DNA from: AP-15 sp963845735
GTDB lineage: Bacteria; Pseudomonadota; Alphaproteobacteria; ATCC43930; CGMCC-115725
Assembly (NCBI GenBank): GCA_963845735.1
Contig: CAWJTR010000008.1
Span: forward strand, 124,001 to 188,000
Length of the DNA: 64,000 nucleotides
Direction of reading: 5' to 3'
Shown: positions 1-10,557 of the stretch, in pieces
Layout: the number at the start of each line of letters is the position of its first letter
Position numbering within the stretch: position 1 is the stretch's first letter
Made by a program: the position numbers and the translations under genes
Notes under the pieces: model-generated
What the model was told of the DNA's origin: nothing
The model's database searches: none
Seen by the model: only the letters and a program-made list of their open reading frames with translations

Positions 1-1
1 G

Positions 2-377
2 CCGGGCTGCGAAGGCGGGCCGCCGATCCTGATGGGGGCCTGGCGCAGTCCGCGCTGGATCACCTATGCCGCCAAGGAGTGCCAGGGCTGGACCCCGTCC
101 GGCCGATACAGCAGCTGGGACGATCTCGAAGCCGGCATGCGCATCTATCGTGACGCGGGCGGCACCAATGCGGTCCTTGCCAATGTCGCCGTCGATCTCG
201 ACTAACCGGCCCGAATCCGCAGAGCTCGCCGCGGCCACCAACGTGGCGCTGGTCTGTCCCCCGGATGAGGCGCGGCGGCGGTTGAAGCGGATGGAGCAGT
301 TGGGGTTCGACGAGGTTCTGCTGGTCTCCCAGTATGGCGAGTTCGAGGAGCTCGAACGGGCGCGCGATCTCCTCTGA
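2..377 (+). CDS. LLM-class flavin-dependent oxidoreductase, C-terminal part, frameshifted
   Basis: This is the 3' end of a gene that enters from the left edge. Frame 2 reads PPILMGAWRSPRW and GRYSSWDDLEAGMRIYR up to a TAA at 203-205. Frame 3 then continues directly with NRPESAELAAATNVALVCPP and the helix DEARRRLKRMEQLGFDEVLLVSQ. Together these match the C-terminal third of luciferase-like (LLM) flavin/F420-dependent oxidoreductases, where a PxxxGA segment and a final 'CPPxEARxRLxxLxxLGFDxVLL' segment are usual. Deleting one base near 203 restores one frame. The product would be a cytoplasmic flavoenzyme; its substrate cannot be inferred. Whether the shift is real or a sequence error is not decidable here, but it fits the window-wide pattern. 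Confidence 0.7.
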
Positions 378-483
378 CCGACCTCACGGCCGCCGGTCGG
401 GCTTGCCGACCCGTCGGCGGCTTGACAGCCGGCGTGGCGGGGGCATGCTGGGCCGGACACGCGATCTCTGCTGAGGGGGCGAC

Positions 484-1245
484 ATGATCAGTGCGGATCT
501 CACCGGTAAAACGGCGCTGGTTACCGGCGCGGCCTCGGGCATCGGCCTCGCCGCGGCGGAGATCTTCTCGCGCTGCGGCGCGACGGTCGCGCTGAACCAC
601 CTGCCCGACGACCCGCGCGGGCCGGCTGCGGTCGAACGGCTCAAAGCCGAGGGCCGTCGGGTCGTTGCCGCGGCGGGCGACGTGGCGCGGCCGGGCCAGG
701 CCGAGCGGATGGTGGCGAGTGCGATCGACGCGCTCGGCCGGCTCGATTTTCTGATCAACAATGCCGGGACCCCGGCCACCCCGACGCCGATCCCGTTTTC
801 CGATCTCGACGCGCTGACCGAGGATTTCTGGTCGACGATCCTGACGACCAATCTGATCGGGCCGTTCCGCTGCGCCCATGCCGCGGTGCCGGCGCTGAAG
901 GCGGCGCGGGGGGCGATCTGCAACACCGCCTCGATCGCCGGGGTCATGGGATCAGGCAGCAGCATTCCTTATGCGACCAGCAAGGCCGGGCTGATCAATC
1001 TGACGCGCAGCCTGGCGCGCACTCTGGCGCCCGAAATCCGGGTCAACGCGGTGGCGCCGGGCTTTGTCGACAGCCCGTGGAACAAGGATTGGCCGGCCGA
1101 CCGCAAACAGACTTCGATCGAGCGCACGCCATTGAAGCGCGCGTGCAAGCCCGAAGACATCGCCGAGACGATGTTTTTCCTGTGCGCCGGGGCGGCGATG
1201 ATCACCGGCCAGACGGTCATCGTCGATGGCGGCCTGACGCTTTAG
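484..1245 (+). CDS. SDR family NAD(P)-dependent oxidoreductase
   Basis: A 253-residue classical short-chain dehydrogenase/reductase. The nucleotide-binding motif TGAASGIG is at residues 14-21, NNAG near 91-94, a serine in NTASIAG near 149, and the catalytic YATSK (Tyr about 162, Lys about 166). The C-terminal segment 'ITGQTVIVDGG' is the usual SDR ending. Length is normal for the family. The ATG follows a GA-rich stretch (gaggggg, 473-479). The gene lies 50 bp upstream of a thiamine-diphosphate enzyme on the same strand, so the two may be co-transcribed. The substrate (a secondary alcohol, sugar or 3-hydroxyacyl compound) is not visible from sequence. Confidence 0.93.
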   Translation: MISADLTGKTALVTGAASGIGLAAAEIFSRCGATVALNHLPDDPRGPAAVERLKAEGRRVVAAAGDVARPGQAERMVASAIDALGRLDFLINNAGTPATPTPIPFSDLDALTEDFWSTILTTNLIGPFRCAHAAVPALKAARGAICNTASIAGVMGSGSSIPYATSKAGLINLTRSLARTLAPEIRVNAVAPGFVDSPWNKDWPADRKQTSIERTPLKRACKPEDIAETMFFLCAGAAMITGQTVIVDGGLTL

Positions 1246-1295
1246 CCGCGAAAAGGCGGGCCGGACGCCCGCGGTCCCAACGGGAGGAAATTGGA

Positions 1296-2987
1296 TTGAG
1301 CGAGCAGCGAACCATCAACGGCGCGCAATGGCTGGCGCGGGCGCTGGCCGGGACCGGGATGACCCATGTCTTCTTTGTCGAATTGGTGATGCGCCGGACC
1401 CTGATGGAGTTCGAGGATCTGGGCGTGACCCGCATTCTCGCCCATTCCGAAAAGGCCGCGGCTTATATGGCCGACGGCTACGCCCGCATCGCCGGGAAGC
1501 CGGGAGTGTGCATGGCGCAGTCGGTCGGCGCCGCCAATCTCGCTTCCGGATTGCAGGACCCCTATCTCGGGCGCAGCCCGGTGGTGGCATTGACCGGGCG
1601 CAAGGAGCCGTCGTTCCAGCATCGCAACAGCTATCAGGAAATCGCCCACGCCCCGCTGTTCGCGGCGGTGACCAAATTTTCGAGCCCGGTCGATTCGACC
1701 GCCGAATTGCCCCGCCTGCTGCGCCATGCCTGGCGCGCGGCATTGGCCGACACCCCGCGGCCGACTCATCTCGATTTCTGCGGCTTGCAGGGCGACGTCA
1801 TCGAACTCGGCCAGACCAGCGAGCCGACGGTCATCGATCCCGAGGCGCGGCACATTCCGGCGCATCGGCCGGTCGCCGACGAGAACGACATCGAGCGCGC
1901 CGCCGCGGCATTGACCGCGGCTCGACGCGTCGCGATCGTTGCCGGCGACGGGGCCTTGGCCTCGCAAGCCGGGCCGGAGGTGCTCGCCCTGGCAGAGGCG
2001 CTGGCGGCGCCGATCGCGACCACGCTCGGCGCCCGCGCTCTGATCCCGAGTCGCCATCCACTGGCGGCCGGCGTGCCCGGCAGCTATTCGGCGCCGCCCG
2101 CCAATCGCATCGTTCACGGCGCCGATCTCGTGCTCTATGTCGGCTGCGACACCGGCGACCAAGTTACGCTGAATTGGACCGTGCCGCCGCTCGCCACGAA
2201 GATCGTGCAGATCGACGCCGACCCGCTCGAGATCGGGCGCAGCTACCCGAACACGATCGGGGTGGTCGGCGACCCCAAGGCGAGCGTCGCCCGCCTCGCC
2301 CAGGCGATCGGCCGCCCGGCGCGCGATCGCGGCTTTGCCGATGAAGCGGCGCGCATCGTCGCCGATTGGCGGGCGACGATGGCGCCGCTCGTCAACGACG
2401 ACCGGGCGCCGATCCGGGTCGAGCGGCTGTGCGCCGAGATCACCAAGGCGCTGCCGGCCGACGGCATCCTGGTGGCGGATACCGGATATTCCGGCATCTG
2501 GACCGGAACGATGATCGACTTCAACGGCTCGGGTCAGACCTATCTGCGCGCTGCGGGCTCGCTCGGCTGGTCGTTTCCGGCCTCGCTCGGCGCCAAATGC
2601 GCGGCGCCGAACCGGGCGGTCCTATGTTTCACCGGGGATGGCGGTTTCTATTACCATCTGGCCGAGCTCGAATCGGCGCGCCGTTGCGGCATCGCCGCCG
2701 TCGTCGTCGTCAACAACAATTCCGGCTTTGGCCAGAACCTGACCGGGGTGCGCCGCATCGCCGGCAACCGGCCGGGCCGCGGCGAGGCGCTGGTGCGCTT
2801 TGGCCCGACCGACTTCACCGCGGTCGCGAAGAGCTTTGGCGTGCGCGGCATCCGGGTCGAGCGGCCCGGCGAGATCGCCCCCGCTCTGGCCGAGGCGCTC
2901 GGCGCCGGGGAACCGGTCGTGGTCGATGTCGTGACCGATATCGAGCCGCGCGCTCCCGAACCGTGGTCGCCGGGCGTCAGGACATGA
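1296..2987 (+). CDS. Thiamine-diphosphate-binding, acetolactate synthase-like protein
   Basis: A 563-residue member of the acetolactate synthase/benzoylformate decarboxylase superfamily. The N-terminal pyrimidine-binding domain carries the conserved glutamate in HSEKAAAYMADGYAR. A central Rossmann-like domain follows (about 190-330). The C-terminal PP-binding domain has FTGDGGFYYHLAELESA around residue 446 and NNNSG about 26 residues later, the GDG-x(25-30)-NN thiamine diphosphate/Mg motif. I chose the TTG at 1296 because GGGAGG at 1282-1287 sits at correct spacing and the family homology begins there; the frame is open farther upstream but overlaps the SDR gene. True anabolic AHAS is unlikely because no small subunit lies nearby. 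A catabolic carboligase or decarboxylase is more likely. Confidence 0.9.
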   Translation: MSEQRTINGAQWLARALAGTGMTHVFFVELVMRRTLMEFEDLGVTRILAHSEKAAAYMADGYARIAGKPGVCMAQSVGAANLASGLQDPYLGRSPVVALTGRKEPSFQHRNSYQEIAHAPLFAAVTKFSSPVDSTAELPRLLRHAWRAALADTPRPTHLDFCGLQGDVIELGQTSEPTVIDPEARHIPAHRPVADENDIERAAAALTAARRVAIVAGDGALASQAGPEVLALAEALAAPIATTLGARALIPSRHPLAAGVPGSYSAPPANRIVHGADLVLYVGCDTGDQVTLNWTVPPLATKIVQIDADPLEIGRSYPNTIGVVGDPKASVARLAQAIGRPARDRGFADEAARIVADWRATMAPLVNDDRAPIRVERLCAEITKALPADGILVADTGYSGIWTGTMIDFNGSGQTYLRAAGSLGWSFPASLGAKCAAPNRAVLCFTGDGGFYYHLAELESARRCGIAAVVVVNNNSGFGQNLTGVRRIAGNRPGRGEALVRFGPTDFTAVAKSFGVRGIRVERPGEIAPALAEALGAGEPVVVDVVTDIEPRAPEPWSPGVRT

Positions 2988-3060
2988 CGCACCGCAGAGG
3001 CGGCGCGATGGGATCTGCGAGCTGCGCCGAAGCCGAGCGCCGCGAGAGACCCGGCGAGGC

Positions 3061-5158
3061 TCAGCCGGCGATGCCGAGGCTGCGAATTTTGTCGAACACC
3101 GGGGCGATCTGCGCGCGATAAATCGGCGAAGCCGAGCGCGACAGCCACAGCTGCTCGAAGGCGTTCGGGGGATATTCTCGAAATTGCTCGCGAAACGACG
3201 CTGCCGCCCGAGCGGCTTCGCTCGCCCGCCCGATCAGCGAAAGGGCGGCCATCAGAAAGAGTTGCGCGGTTCCGTAGGTGGGATTGCGTTCCAGGGATTT
3301 TCGCAGCAGGGCAATCGACGCCTCGGTGCGGCCGAGCAGAAGCTCGGCGAATCCACCATAGAACAGAAAAATGCTTTGCCGCCGATCCGTCGAATCGAGG
3401 CGCATCGCCCGCTCCGCGGCCGGCAGCGTCTCTTCGGCGCGGCCGAGAAGGGCCGCATTGTACCCGGCGAACCCGTGAGCGAGCCCGAGCCCCGGATCCA
3501 GCGCCAGCGCCTGTTCGATGGCCCGCTCCGCTTCATCCAGCCTCCCCGCCGCGGAGTGCAGCAGGCCTTGGATACATTTCGCGAGGGCATGTCCCGGCGC
3601 GAGGTCGAGCGCGAGCGCGATCGCCTCGCGCCCGAGGTCGGATGACGCTGCGATGGCATGCGGGTCGCCCCACCAGGGGTTGCTGACGAGATGCTGGCAG
3701 GTGAAAGCAAGACCGGAGAGCGCCTCGACATTGCGCGGGTCGTGCGCGAGCGCGGCGAGCAGCCAGCTCTGCGCCTCGGCCGTCATCTCAGGCGTGATCC
3801 TGCCCTTGATCGCAGTCGCCGCCCGGGTGAGACACTCATTGACCCCGAACTCGCCGCCGGATGTCATCACCGCACGGCGGCTCGCCTGCTGCAGAACGAG
3901 GAGGTGAAGCTCTCGGGAGATCTGGCGGGTAATCTTGGTCTGGATCGATTCAAGATCTTCCGGATCAAACTCATACCGATCTGCCCAGCAGTATTCCGCC
4001 GTCACCGCGTTGGTGATCTGCATGTTGACCCGGAACGTCGTCGCGCCGCTGCGTTGAGCGCTTCCGGTAACGACGTACTCGATTTCTGGATTGCCTATCC
4101 GCGCCGAGATGTCGGGAGGCCGCCGCTCTTCTGCGACCCGCGCGAGCGCCAGCCCGCGGCCGTGGCGCAGGAGATCGGTGACGAGATCGTCAGTAAAGGC
4201 TTCCACCAGGTATTGCTGGCGGTGGTCGCCTGTCAGATTGCGCACCGGCGCGACAGCCACCGCAATATTCGGCAGCACACAAGGCCATTCTGGCCCCGCT
4301 TTTTTGGCGATCGGCGCTAAGTGTCGTTGGATTGCGGGCTTGGCAGGAAGTCCGGCAAGGGCGTTCGGCAAAGCCGCCGTGTCACGATCCGGCATCTCGG
4401 CCAAGCGGCCGGCGGCGGCACCCTCACTGGCCGTGCCCGCATGCGCTATCTCGTTGGCGAGCGCCTGGGTTTCGGCGTCAGGAGCGACCCCAAGTTCGCG
4501 TTTCAGGATTTCGGCGCAGGTGCGGTATTGCCGCAGCGCTTCCGGCCGCCTCCCCGCATGAGCATAGGCGCGGATCAGTGCGCGCTGACCAATCTCCGAA
4601 AGCGAGTTCGAGCGCCGCCAATCGACGCGCCGATTGGATCGCCGCATCATGCTCCCCCGCTTCGTCCTGCAATGCCGTCAAGCGCTGCAAGACGCTGCAG
4701 ATAAGGTCGAGCGTGCGATCCCGCTCGGCTGCGAGCCATTCCTGGAAGGGCTCGGAATCAATGACGAAGTCAGCCAAAAATTCGCCGCGATACAACTCGG
4801 CCGCGGCGAGCAGCTCGGAACGGTCCGACAGCCGCGCAAGCCGCTCAAAACGCTCGACGTCGACGTCGACATCTTGGAGTCGGCAATTGGCGAACTCCGC
4901 GGCCAAGTGGCGCCCGGCGCTCTCACCGAATGCTCTTCGCAGCTCCAACAGGCAGTTGCGCAAACTGTGGCGCGCCTGATCCGAACCTTGATAGGGCCAC
5001 AACAGGTCGGAGAGCCGTTCGCGGCTGACCGGCCGGCCCCCCTGGGCCGCCAAATAGGCCAACAGAGCGCGCGCCTTTCTCGGGACCTTCCCGAGCCGGC
5101 GTTCACCGTTCTCTATTACCAAGGGTCCGAGGAGGCTGATCAGCAGAGCCATCACCAC
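3061..5158 (-). CDS. SARP-like regulator: winged helix + BTAD + TolB-like + TPR, frameshifted
   Basis: Read leftward, the N-terminal part (5158 to about 4603) encodes an OmpR-like winged helix (LISLLGPLVIENGERRL, PRKARALLAYLAAQGGRPVSRERLSDLLWP) and the start of a bacterial transcriptional activator (BTAD) domain. The rest, in the next frame, continues BTAD with SEIGQRALIRAYAHAGRRPE and EALRQYRTCAEILKRELGV. It then has a TolB/FlgO-like segment (VAVAPVRNLTGDHRQQYLVE, TDDLVTDLLR) and C-terminal TPR-like repeats (YNAALLGRAEETLPAAERAM). Dropping one base near 4603 gives one protein of about 700 residues. This architecture parallels the class III cyclase/TolB/TPR proteins common in alphaproteobacteria, with a DNA-binding N terminus instead of a cyclase. 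It lies about 110 bp downstream of a QueC-like gene on the same strand. Role inferred: transcriptional regulator; targets unknown. Confidence 0.8.
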
Positions 5159-5267
5159 CGTCCCAATGTGGTGCTACGACGGCCACAATCGACCTGGGCC
5201 GACGAGCATCGATCTATTTTGATCCAAGTGCGAACTACCATCAAGGGTATAGTTGGTTAATGCACGG

Positions 5268-6456
5268 TCAGGCAAGCGCCATCTCGCGTCGTTCTCGTCC
5301 CTGATGCACCGCGATCTTTTCTTCGATCACGCGACAGAGAGTGTCGTACCCACGACTTCTCAACGCCGGCAGCAAGTCCTCGTAAAAGATGGCGCGGTCG
5401 CCGACATCCGAAGGAGCTGCATCCTCCCAAAGCTCGATCGGCGTGAAACTCCGGCCGAACGCTCCGGTCTCCTCGACGCCGGCCGCAAGCAGTTCGAGCC
5501 GGGTGCGCAAGCACTTCTCGCACTGCCCGCAATTGGCCTGACCCGCCGGGCTTTGCAGGGCACGGTCGCAAGGCCGCGAGCGCCGCAGGCCAGCCGGCGA
5601 TATCGCGCACCTTCTGGAGGCGGGAGAAGCGCGAGCCGTCGTGAATGACGGTAACGCGCTGGCTCGACAACAAACCATCGACGGCGGGGTGCGATCCCCA
5701 TGGCACCGGTGTGTCCACCGAGTAGGTGCCGCTAATGAACAGAAAGGCCGGCCCAGCCAACGCGGCATGCCCGACTGCGGCCAATGCGGCTCCACTGTGG
5801 CGATGCTCGAAGAAGCCGGGCTGTGACGGCAGGTGGCGAAGATTAGTGCGGCATGGGATGATCCGGATCCCGGTCTCGACGGCCACCGGATCGAGGCGCC
5901 GGAGCGCCATCCGAAAGCGCTCGTCCTCGGGATCGCGTGCCCGTTTTCCGATGTCGATCCCGTGGATGAACAAAGCGTCGCGGATGTAGGCGGGGTCGTC
6001 CTTGCGGTAGAGGCGCCGATTGCGCATCAGCATGTGAAGCCCGTCGACGCCCCCGGACAGAAAGGCGACGGCGCGCCGCGGACCGACAGGGATACAGCCG
6101 CGGCCTCGGGGAATAGTTTCGATCTCCGGGGCGGGGGTGAGCATTCCTCCCCAACTCGTCCACCACGCGTGCACGGTCCGCAGACCCTCGATCAGCATCG
6201 GGCAGGGATGGCCTTCGATCCGCACTCTCGCTTCGCCGTGAATGGCGGCGAGGGGGAAGCAAGCGGCGAGAAACGCATCGGCGCTGGGCCGGTCGCCTCG
6301 CTCCGGGCGATCGTCGGCTTCATCCGTATCGAAAGCATCGTCCTCAATTTCAAACGTCAGCACCTGATCGGGAAAGTTCCGATCCTCCCAGACGACAGTG
6401 GCCGACGAGATCCTCGCGCCGCCGGTCGCCGTCAGGGCGAGGTTTCTAATTAGCAT
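5268..6456 (-). CDS. QueC-like PP-loop ATPase superfamily protein, frameshifted
   Basis: About 396 residues after correction. An N-terminal beta-rich region (residues 1-125) precedes a PP-loop, AVAFLSGGVDGLHML, with SGGVDG at residues 134-139, followed by LFIHGIDIG. The C-terminal part, in another frame, has the cysteine cluster ANCGQCEKCLRTRLELL and then ELWEDAAPSDVGDRAIFYED. An SGGxD loop plus a C-x2-C-x2-C site is typical of QueC-type (7-cyano-7-deazaguanine synthase) and related adenylating enzymes. Removing one base in the GGG run at 5558-5560 joins the halves. The usual SGGxDS serine is glycine here. It may be a divergent PP-loop enzyme acting on an unknown substrate rather than true QueC, which lacks the long N-terminal domain. 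It is the first gene of a leftward pair with the SARP-like regulator. Confidence 0.7.
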
Positions 6457-7164
6457 CGAAGCATTACCCCCATTTGGGTCGCCTCAGGTCAGCGCGGTTG
6501 GGCACACGAGCGTCGGGCGACGACTGTCGTTGGCATTCTTTGGAACGAAACTATCGCAACCTGCGTCAAAAAGGCGTCCCGGACGCCATCAAACGACATC
6601 TTCGCGACAAATTGTTAACCAATGATTTCGAATGCAGCGAATTTCCCACACCTCATTTTGGGCGAATGATCGCGGGAGACCCGATTTGTCGTCTCGGCCC
6701 GAAATACGGGTGAAATGCGAGCTACGCTCAACTTATGAAGGGTCTTCGGGACAACCTTAGCCGTCAATCGTCGGCTGAGTTTCGATAAGATTTCGTTAAA
6801 TCAAAGTCGAATTCATTTTTGACGGACTGGTGACGCAATCGGCGACGGTTTGCTGACCACGCGCAGAAAACTCTCGCTCGGGGAGACAAAACAAAACACC
6901 GGAAAATGTTGATGCGCATTACTCCAATTCGAAAACAAGATCGGCTCAAATCAAGACCCCACACCGACCGTGACTCGGTATCGTCCATACGGCGTCCTAG
7001 CGATGCCATCGGCGACACCCTCGTCACTTGCGCTGGAGACGCTCGACTGATCGAGGCAGCGGCCTCGGAGGCTGGCCCCGATACATTCGAGTCGCCGCAC
7101 CGCGTTTGTCACGGCGCTCCCGACCCGCTCCGCGCCGCCGCGTGGCGGTGCGGTGGAGGGAGCG
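6457..7164. other. Intergenic region upstream of the ISAs1 transposase
   Basis: About 700 bp with no supported gene. Roughly 6480-6920 is clearly AT-richer than the surroundings, and open frames on both strands have no recognisable protein character. It probably holds the divergent promoter region of the leftward QueC-like gene and the left flank of the insertion sequence. I could not identify terminal inverted repeats for that element. Confidence 0.4.
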
Positions 7165-8271
7165 ATGCAGGGGTTCGACGACTGCTTCGCCGCGCTGCAG
7201 GACCCGCGCGGAGTCAACGCCAGACGGCACGATCTTTGGGAGATTCTGATGATCGCGCTATGCGCCGTCCTGTCCGGCGGCCAGACCGCGGTCGACATGG
7301 CCGTATTTGCCGAGGCCAAGCAGGAATTCCTCGGCAACTTTCTGCAGCTGAAGAACGGGGTCCCGAGCCACGACACCTTCAGCCGCGTGTTTCGCCAGCT
7401 CGATCCCGACCAGTTCCGTGCGTGTTTTCAGCGCTTCACGGCGCGTTTCAGCGAAACCTCAACCGGGGTCATCGCCATCGATGGCAAGGTCCTGCGCAGG
7501 CCGCTCGACCCTGCGCATCGCGGTTCGGCTTTGCATATGATCAGCGCCTGGTGCTGCGACACGCGCTTGGTGCTTGCCCAGATCGCCACGACAGCCAAGA
7601 CCAAAGAGAGCACCGCGGTCGTCAAGCTGTTGGAGATGTTGGCGTTGCAGGGCAGGATCGTCACCACAGACGCGCTCAATTGTCAGCGCGACATTGCTTC
7701 CCGGATCATCGGCCAGGGCGGCGACTATGTTCTGGCGCTCAAGGGCAACCACCATGCGCTGCACGCCGATGTCGTCCGATTCTTCGCTGCTCCGGAGCAC
7801 GAGACGGCCGCCACCCATGTGACGCTCGACAACGATCACGGCCGGAGCGAGCAGCGCGTCAGCCTGGTCTCGACCGACATCGCCCGGCTGCAGACGCGGC
7901 ACCAGTGGCCCGGTCTGGCTGCCGTCGGCAGGGTCGTTCGAACCCGCGCAACAACCGGGAAGGCGGCGCCGAGAGCCACAAAGGAGAGCGCCTATTACCT
8001 GCTGAGCACGGCGCTGTCGCCCGAGCGCTTAGGTCAGGTCGTGCGTTCGCATTGGGGGGTCGAGAACCGCTTGCACTGGGTGTTGAACGTTGTCATGAAC
8101 GAGGACCAGGGGCGAAGCCGCATGGACAATAGCCCCTACAACCTCGCTATCCTGCGTCATATGGCTCTCAACCTGATGCACAAGGACCGTTCGAACGTCT
8201 CGCTGCGCGGAAAATTCAACCTCGCTGCCTGGAAAGAGGATTTTTTGGCAAAACTTCTCGCCCAGGCCTGA
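7165..8271 (+). CDS. ISAs1 family transposase
   Basis: About 368 residues, full length for ISAs1 (IS4-superfamily DDE) transposases. Diagnostic segments are an N-terminal DPRGVNARRHDL...ILMIALCAVLSGG region, the first DDE aspartate in VIAIDGKVLRR, TTDALNCQRDIA, LALKGNHHALHADV, the HWGVENRLHWVLNVVMNED box with the catalytic glutamate, and a C-terminal ILRHMALNLM helix. ATG 7165 has GGAGGG at 7155-7160; an in-frame GTG at 7153 is an alternative. The gene is intact, so the element may be a recent arrival. Terminal inverted repeats and target duplication could not be recognised, so element ends are not given. No passenger gene was seen. Confidence 0.93.
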   Translation: MQGFDDCFAALQDPRGVNARRHDLWEILMIALCAVLSGGQTAVDMAVFAEAKQEFLGNFLQLKNGVPSHDTFSRVFRQLDPDQFRACFQRFTARFSETSTGVIAIDGKVLRRPLDPAHRGSALHMISAWCCDTRLVLAQIATTAKTKESTAVVKLLEMLALQGRIVTTDALNCQRDIASRIIGQGGDYVLALKGNHHALHADVVRFFAAPEHETAATHVTLDNDHGRSEQRVSLVSTDIARLQTRHQWPGLAAVGRVVRTRATTGKAAPRATKESAYYLLSTALSPERLGQVVRSHWGVENRLHWVLNVVMNEDQGRSRMDNSPYNLAILRHMALNLMHKDRSNVSLRGKFNLAAWKEDFLAKLLAQA

Positions 8272-8457
8272 TTGCGGAACGTTTGGTTGCACAGGGCGCT
8301 CGGAAACCGCGAAAGAGAAAATTAATCTCGCTTGACGAGAGTAAACCCCGACCTCGGCAACCGCGAAACCGCCCCTAGACGTCACAACCAGGGTTGCAGA
8401 GTGTAACCATTTGTAAGAACGTGTAACAAATTGCCACATCGGCGCTCGGGGATTTAA

Positions 8458-10515
8458 TTGCCTTTTGACAGCGCGCGATCGCTTCAACGCGAAACGGCCG
8501 ACGGTCCGGATCTTGCCCGCGCCGAGACCGCGATTGGGCAATTCACGGCGCACCATCCCTATCTGCTGTTCCGCCGCGGCGCCTTGCCCGGCATTCGCCG
8601 CTCTGCGGCGGTTAACCCGCAGTTGCAGGCGCGCGTAGCCCAAGTGCTAGCGGAGATTCCGCCGGCAGCGGCACAGGACCCGCGCACGGCGCTCAAACGG
8701 CGAGCTCGGCGCCTGATCAACATCGCGTTTCTCGCTCTGACCACCAAGGGCTCCTCCGCGGATGCAGCGCTGGCGGCGACCCGTAGCGCGCTCGCCGAGT
8801 TTGTCGCCGCCGCGAGCTGGAACGAGCGCCCGGTGATCCGATCATTTCTCGATCGTGGCGAAATCGCCGTCGCCGTTGCTCTCGCCTACGACTGGCTATA
8901 CGACAGGCTCGCGCCGCAGGAACGACGGGCGATCGAGAACGCGATTCTGCGCAACGTGCTCGAGCCGGCCTATGCGGCTTATGCCGATCCCTCGCTGCTG
9001 TGGCCAAAGCGCCGCGATAATTGCACCCTGGTGTCAAATTCGGCGATCACGATTGCCGCACTGGCGGTCTTGCACCGTTACCCCGAGTTATCGGCGCGCC
9101 TGGTGCACCGCAGCCTTGCTTCGGCGTGGAACGTGTTCGCGGGCTTGGCGCCGGACGGGGCCTGGCGCGAAGGCCTCAGCTATTGGTCCCTGGCGATGCG
9201 TTACGCCGGTCTGATGGTCGCGGCGCTCGAGAGCACGTTCGGCGACAGCTTTGGTCTTGCTGATCGTCCCGGCTTCGCCCAGACTGGAGACTTGGTCCTG
9301 CACGCGGTGGGACCGTTTGGGGCGGCCTTCAATTTCGGGGATTCGGAACCTCGCTTCGATGTGTCGCCGCTCACATGGCTCGCGTGTCGCTTTGGCCGGC
9401 CGATCGATGGCTGGCTGCTCGGGGAGCCGGATGGCTGGCATCTGCTCTTTACAACGATTTGGCCGAGACCGGCAAAAGCCTGCCCGATGACCCTCGGTCT
9501 ACCTACCGGCAAGGTCTTTCACAGCGCCGATCTCGCCTGTTTTCGCAACACCTGGTCCCGCGAACCATCGGCGCGGCCGGTCTATCTGGCGGTCAAGGGC
9601 GGGAATATATCCGCTCCGATCGGAAGCGGCGCGCCACGGCCCGAGGATGTGATGCTGCACGCCCAGGCCGACGCCGGCACGTTCATCCTGGATGGCGCTC
9701 GACACCGCTGGATCACCGAACTCGGCTCGGACGACTATGATCTGCCCGGCTATTTCGACCACGGCAGCGACACCAGGTCGGGGCCGCGCTGGCGGTACTA
9801 TCGCTCGCAGGCCGCCGGGCACAATACGCTGACGATCGGCGGGCGCGACCAAGTGCCGAACGCGCCCGCGAGGATTATCGGTAGTTGCGTCGAGGGCGAC
9901 TGCAAATGGGTGGTCCTCGATCTATCCGCGGCCTACGACAAGCCGGCAGGCACGGTTCGGCGGGGCGCCGCACTGATCGGCCGACAAGTGGTGATCCAGG
10001 ACGAGGTCGATCCCGACAGCTGCAGCGACGTGGTCTGGGTGACCCATACCAGCGCCGAGCCGGTGCAACTGGCTGGATCGCTCGCCCGTTTCCGTATGGG
10101 CAGCGACCGGTTCGTCCGCCCGCATCCTCGAACCGGCGGGCGCCCGCTTCGAGCTGGCCTCCCCGCCGCCGCCGCGTTCGTTCGCGTGCGGCCCGGCGCA
10201 CGAGCTGCATGGCGGGGCAACCGGAGACGGCGCCCTGGTTTCCGAATTGCCCCGCCGTGAAGATCACGCGGGCAAGCGCGCCGCCGGCGCGCCGATCCAG
10301 CGGCTACAGATCGCCTGGCCGGCGGGGACCCGCCGACTGAGCGTGCTGTTGCTGCCCGATTGTGACGGAACCGAACTTGCATTGCCGGTTGCGCCCCTCG
10401 ACCATTGGCTCGCCCGCCGCCCAGTGCGACTGACCGGGCTGCCGCGGCGTGGCTGCCGAACCCGTGGCCTGCATGCCGCCGGACGGGGTTCGCCGGCACG
10501 GCTGCGAAAATCTAA
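8458..10515 (+). CDS. Heparinase II/III family protein, frameshifted near the 3' end
   Basis: An alpha/alpha-toroid N-terminal region (about residues 20-330, with AVALAYDWLYDRLAPQER and LAPDGAWREGLSYWSLAMRY) is followed by a beta-sandwich heparinase II/III region (VYLAVKGGNISAPIG, DAGTFILDGARHRWITELG, AAGHNTLTIGGRDQ). The His in AGHNTL and the substrate-facing tyrosines fit polysaccharide lyase families PL12/15/17/21-like proteins. Near 10118 the frame shifts by one base; the beta-sandwich then continues as ARILEPAGARFELASPPPP and LSVLLLPDCDGTELALP. The exact stop is unresolved; stops in the alternative frames lie at 10513-10520. The start is also uncertain: TTG 8458 directly follows an in-frame stop and no clear ribosome site was seen, so the 5' end could be incomplete. 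Likely role: lyase acting on an acidic polysaccharide. Confidence 0.82.
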
Positions 10516-10557
10516 ATTAGGGTATGCTCGCGCAAGATTCGGGGCCGAGCCGCGATC

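Noticed and set aside
1296..2987. Biosynthetic acetolactate synthase large subunit (ilvB)
   Set aside because: No ilvH/ilvN nearby; the SDR neighbour and general similarity only support a TPP-dependent carboligase/decarboxylase.
6764..7027. Small leftward gene upstream of the ISAs1 element
   Set aside because: No family, no ribosome site, and composition typical of chance frames in an AT-richer gap.
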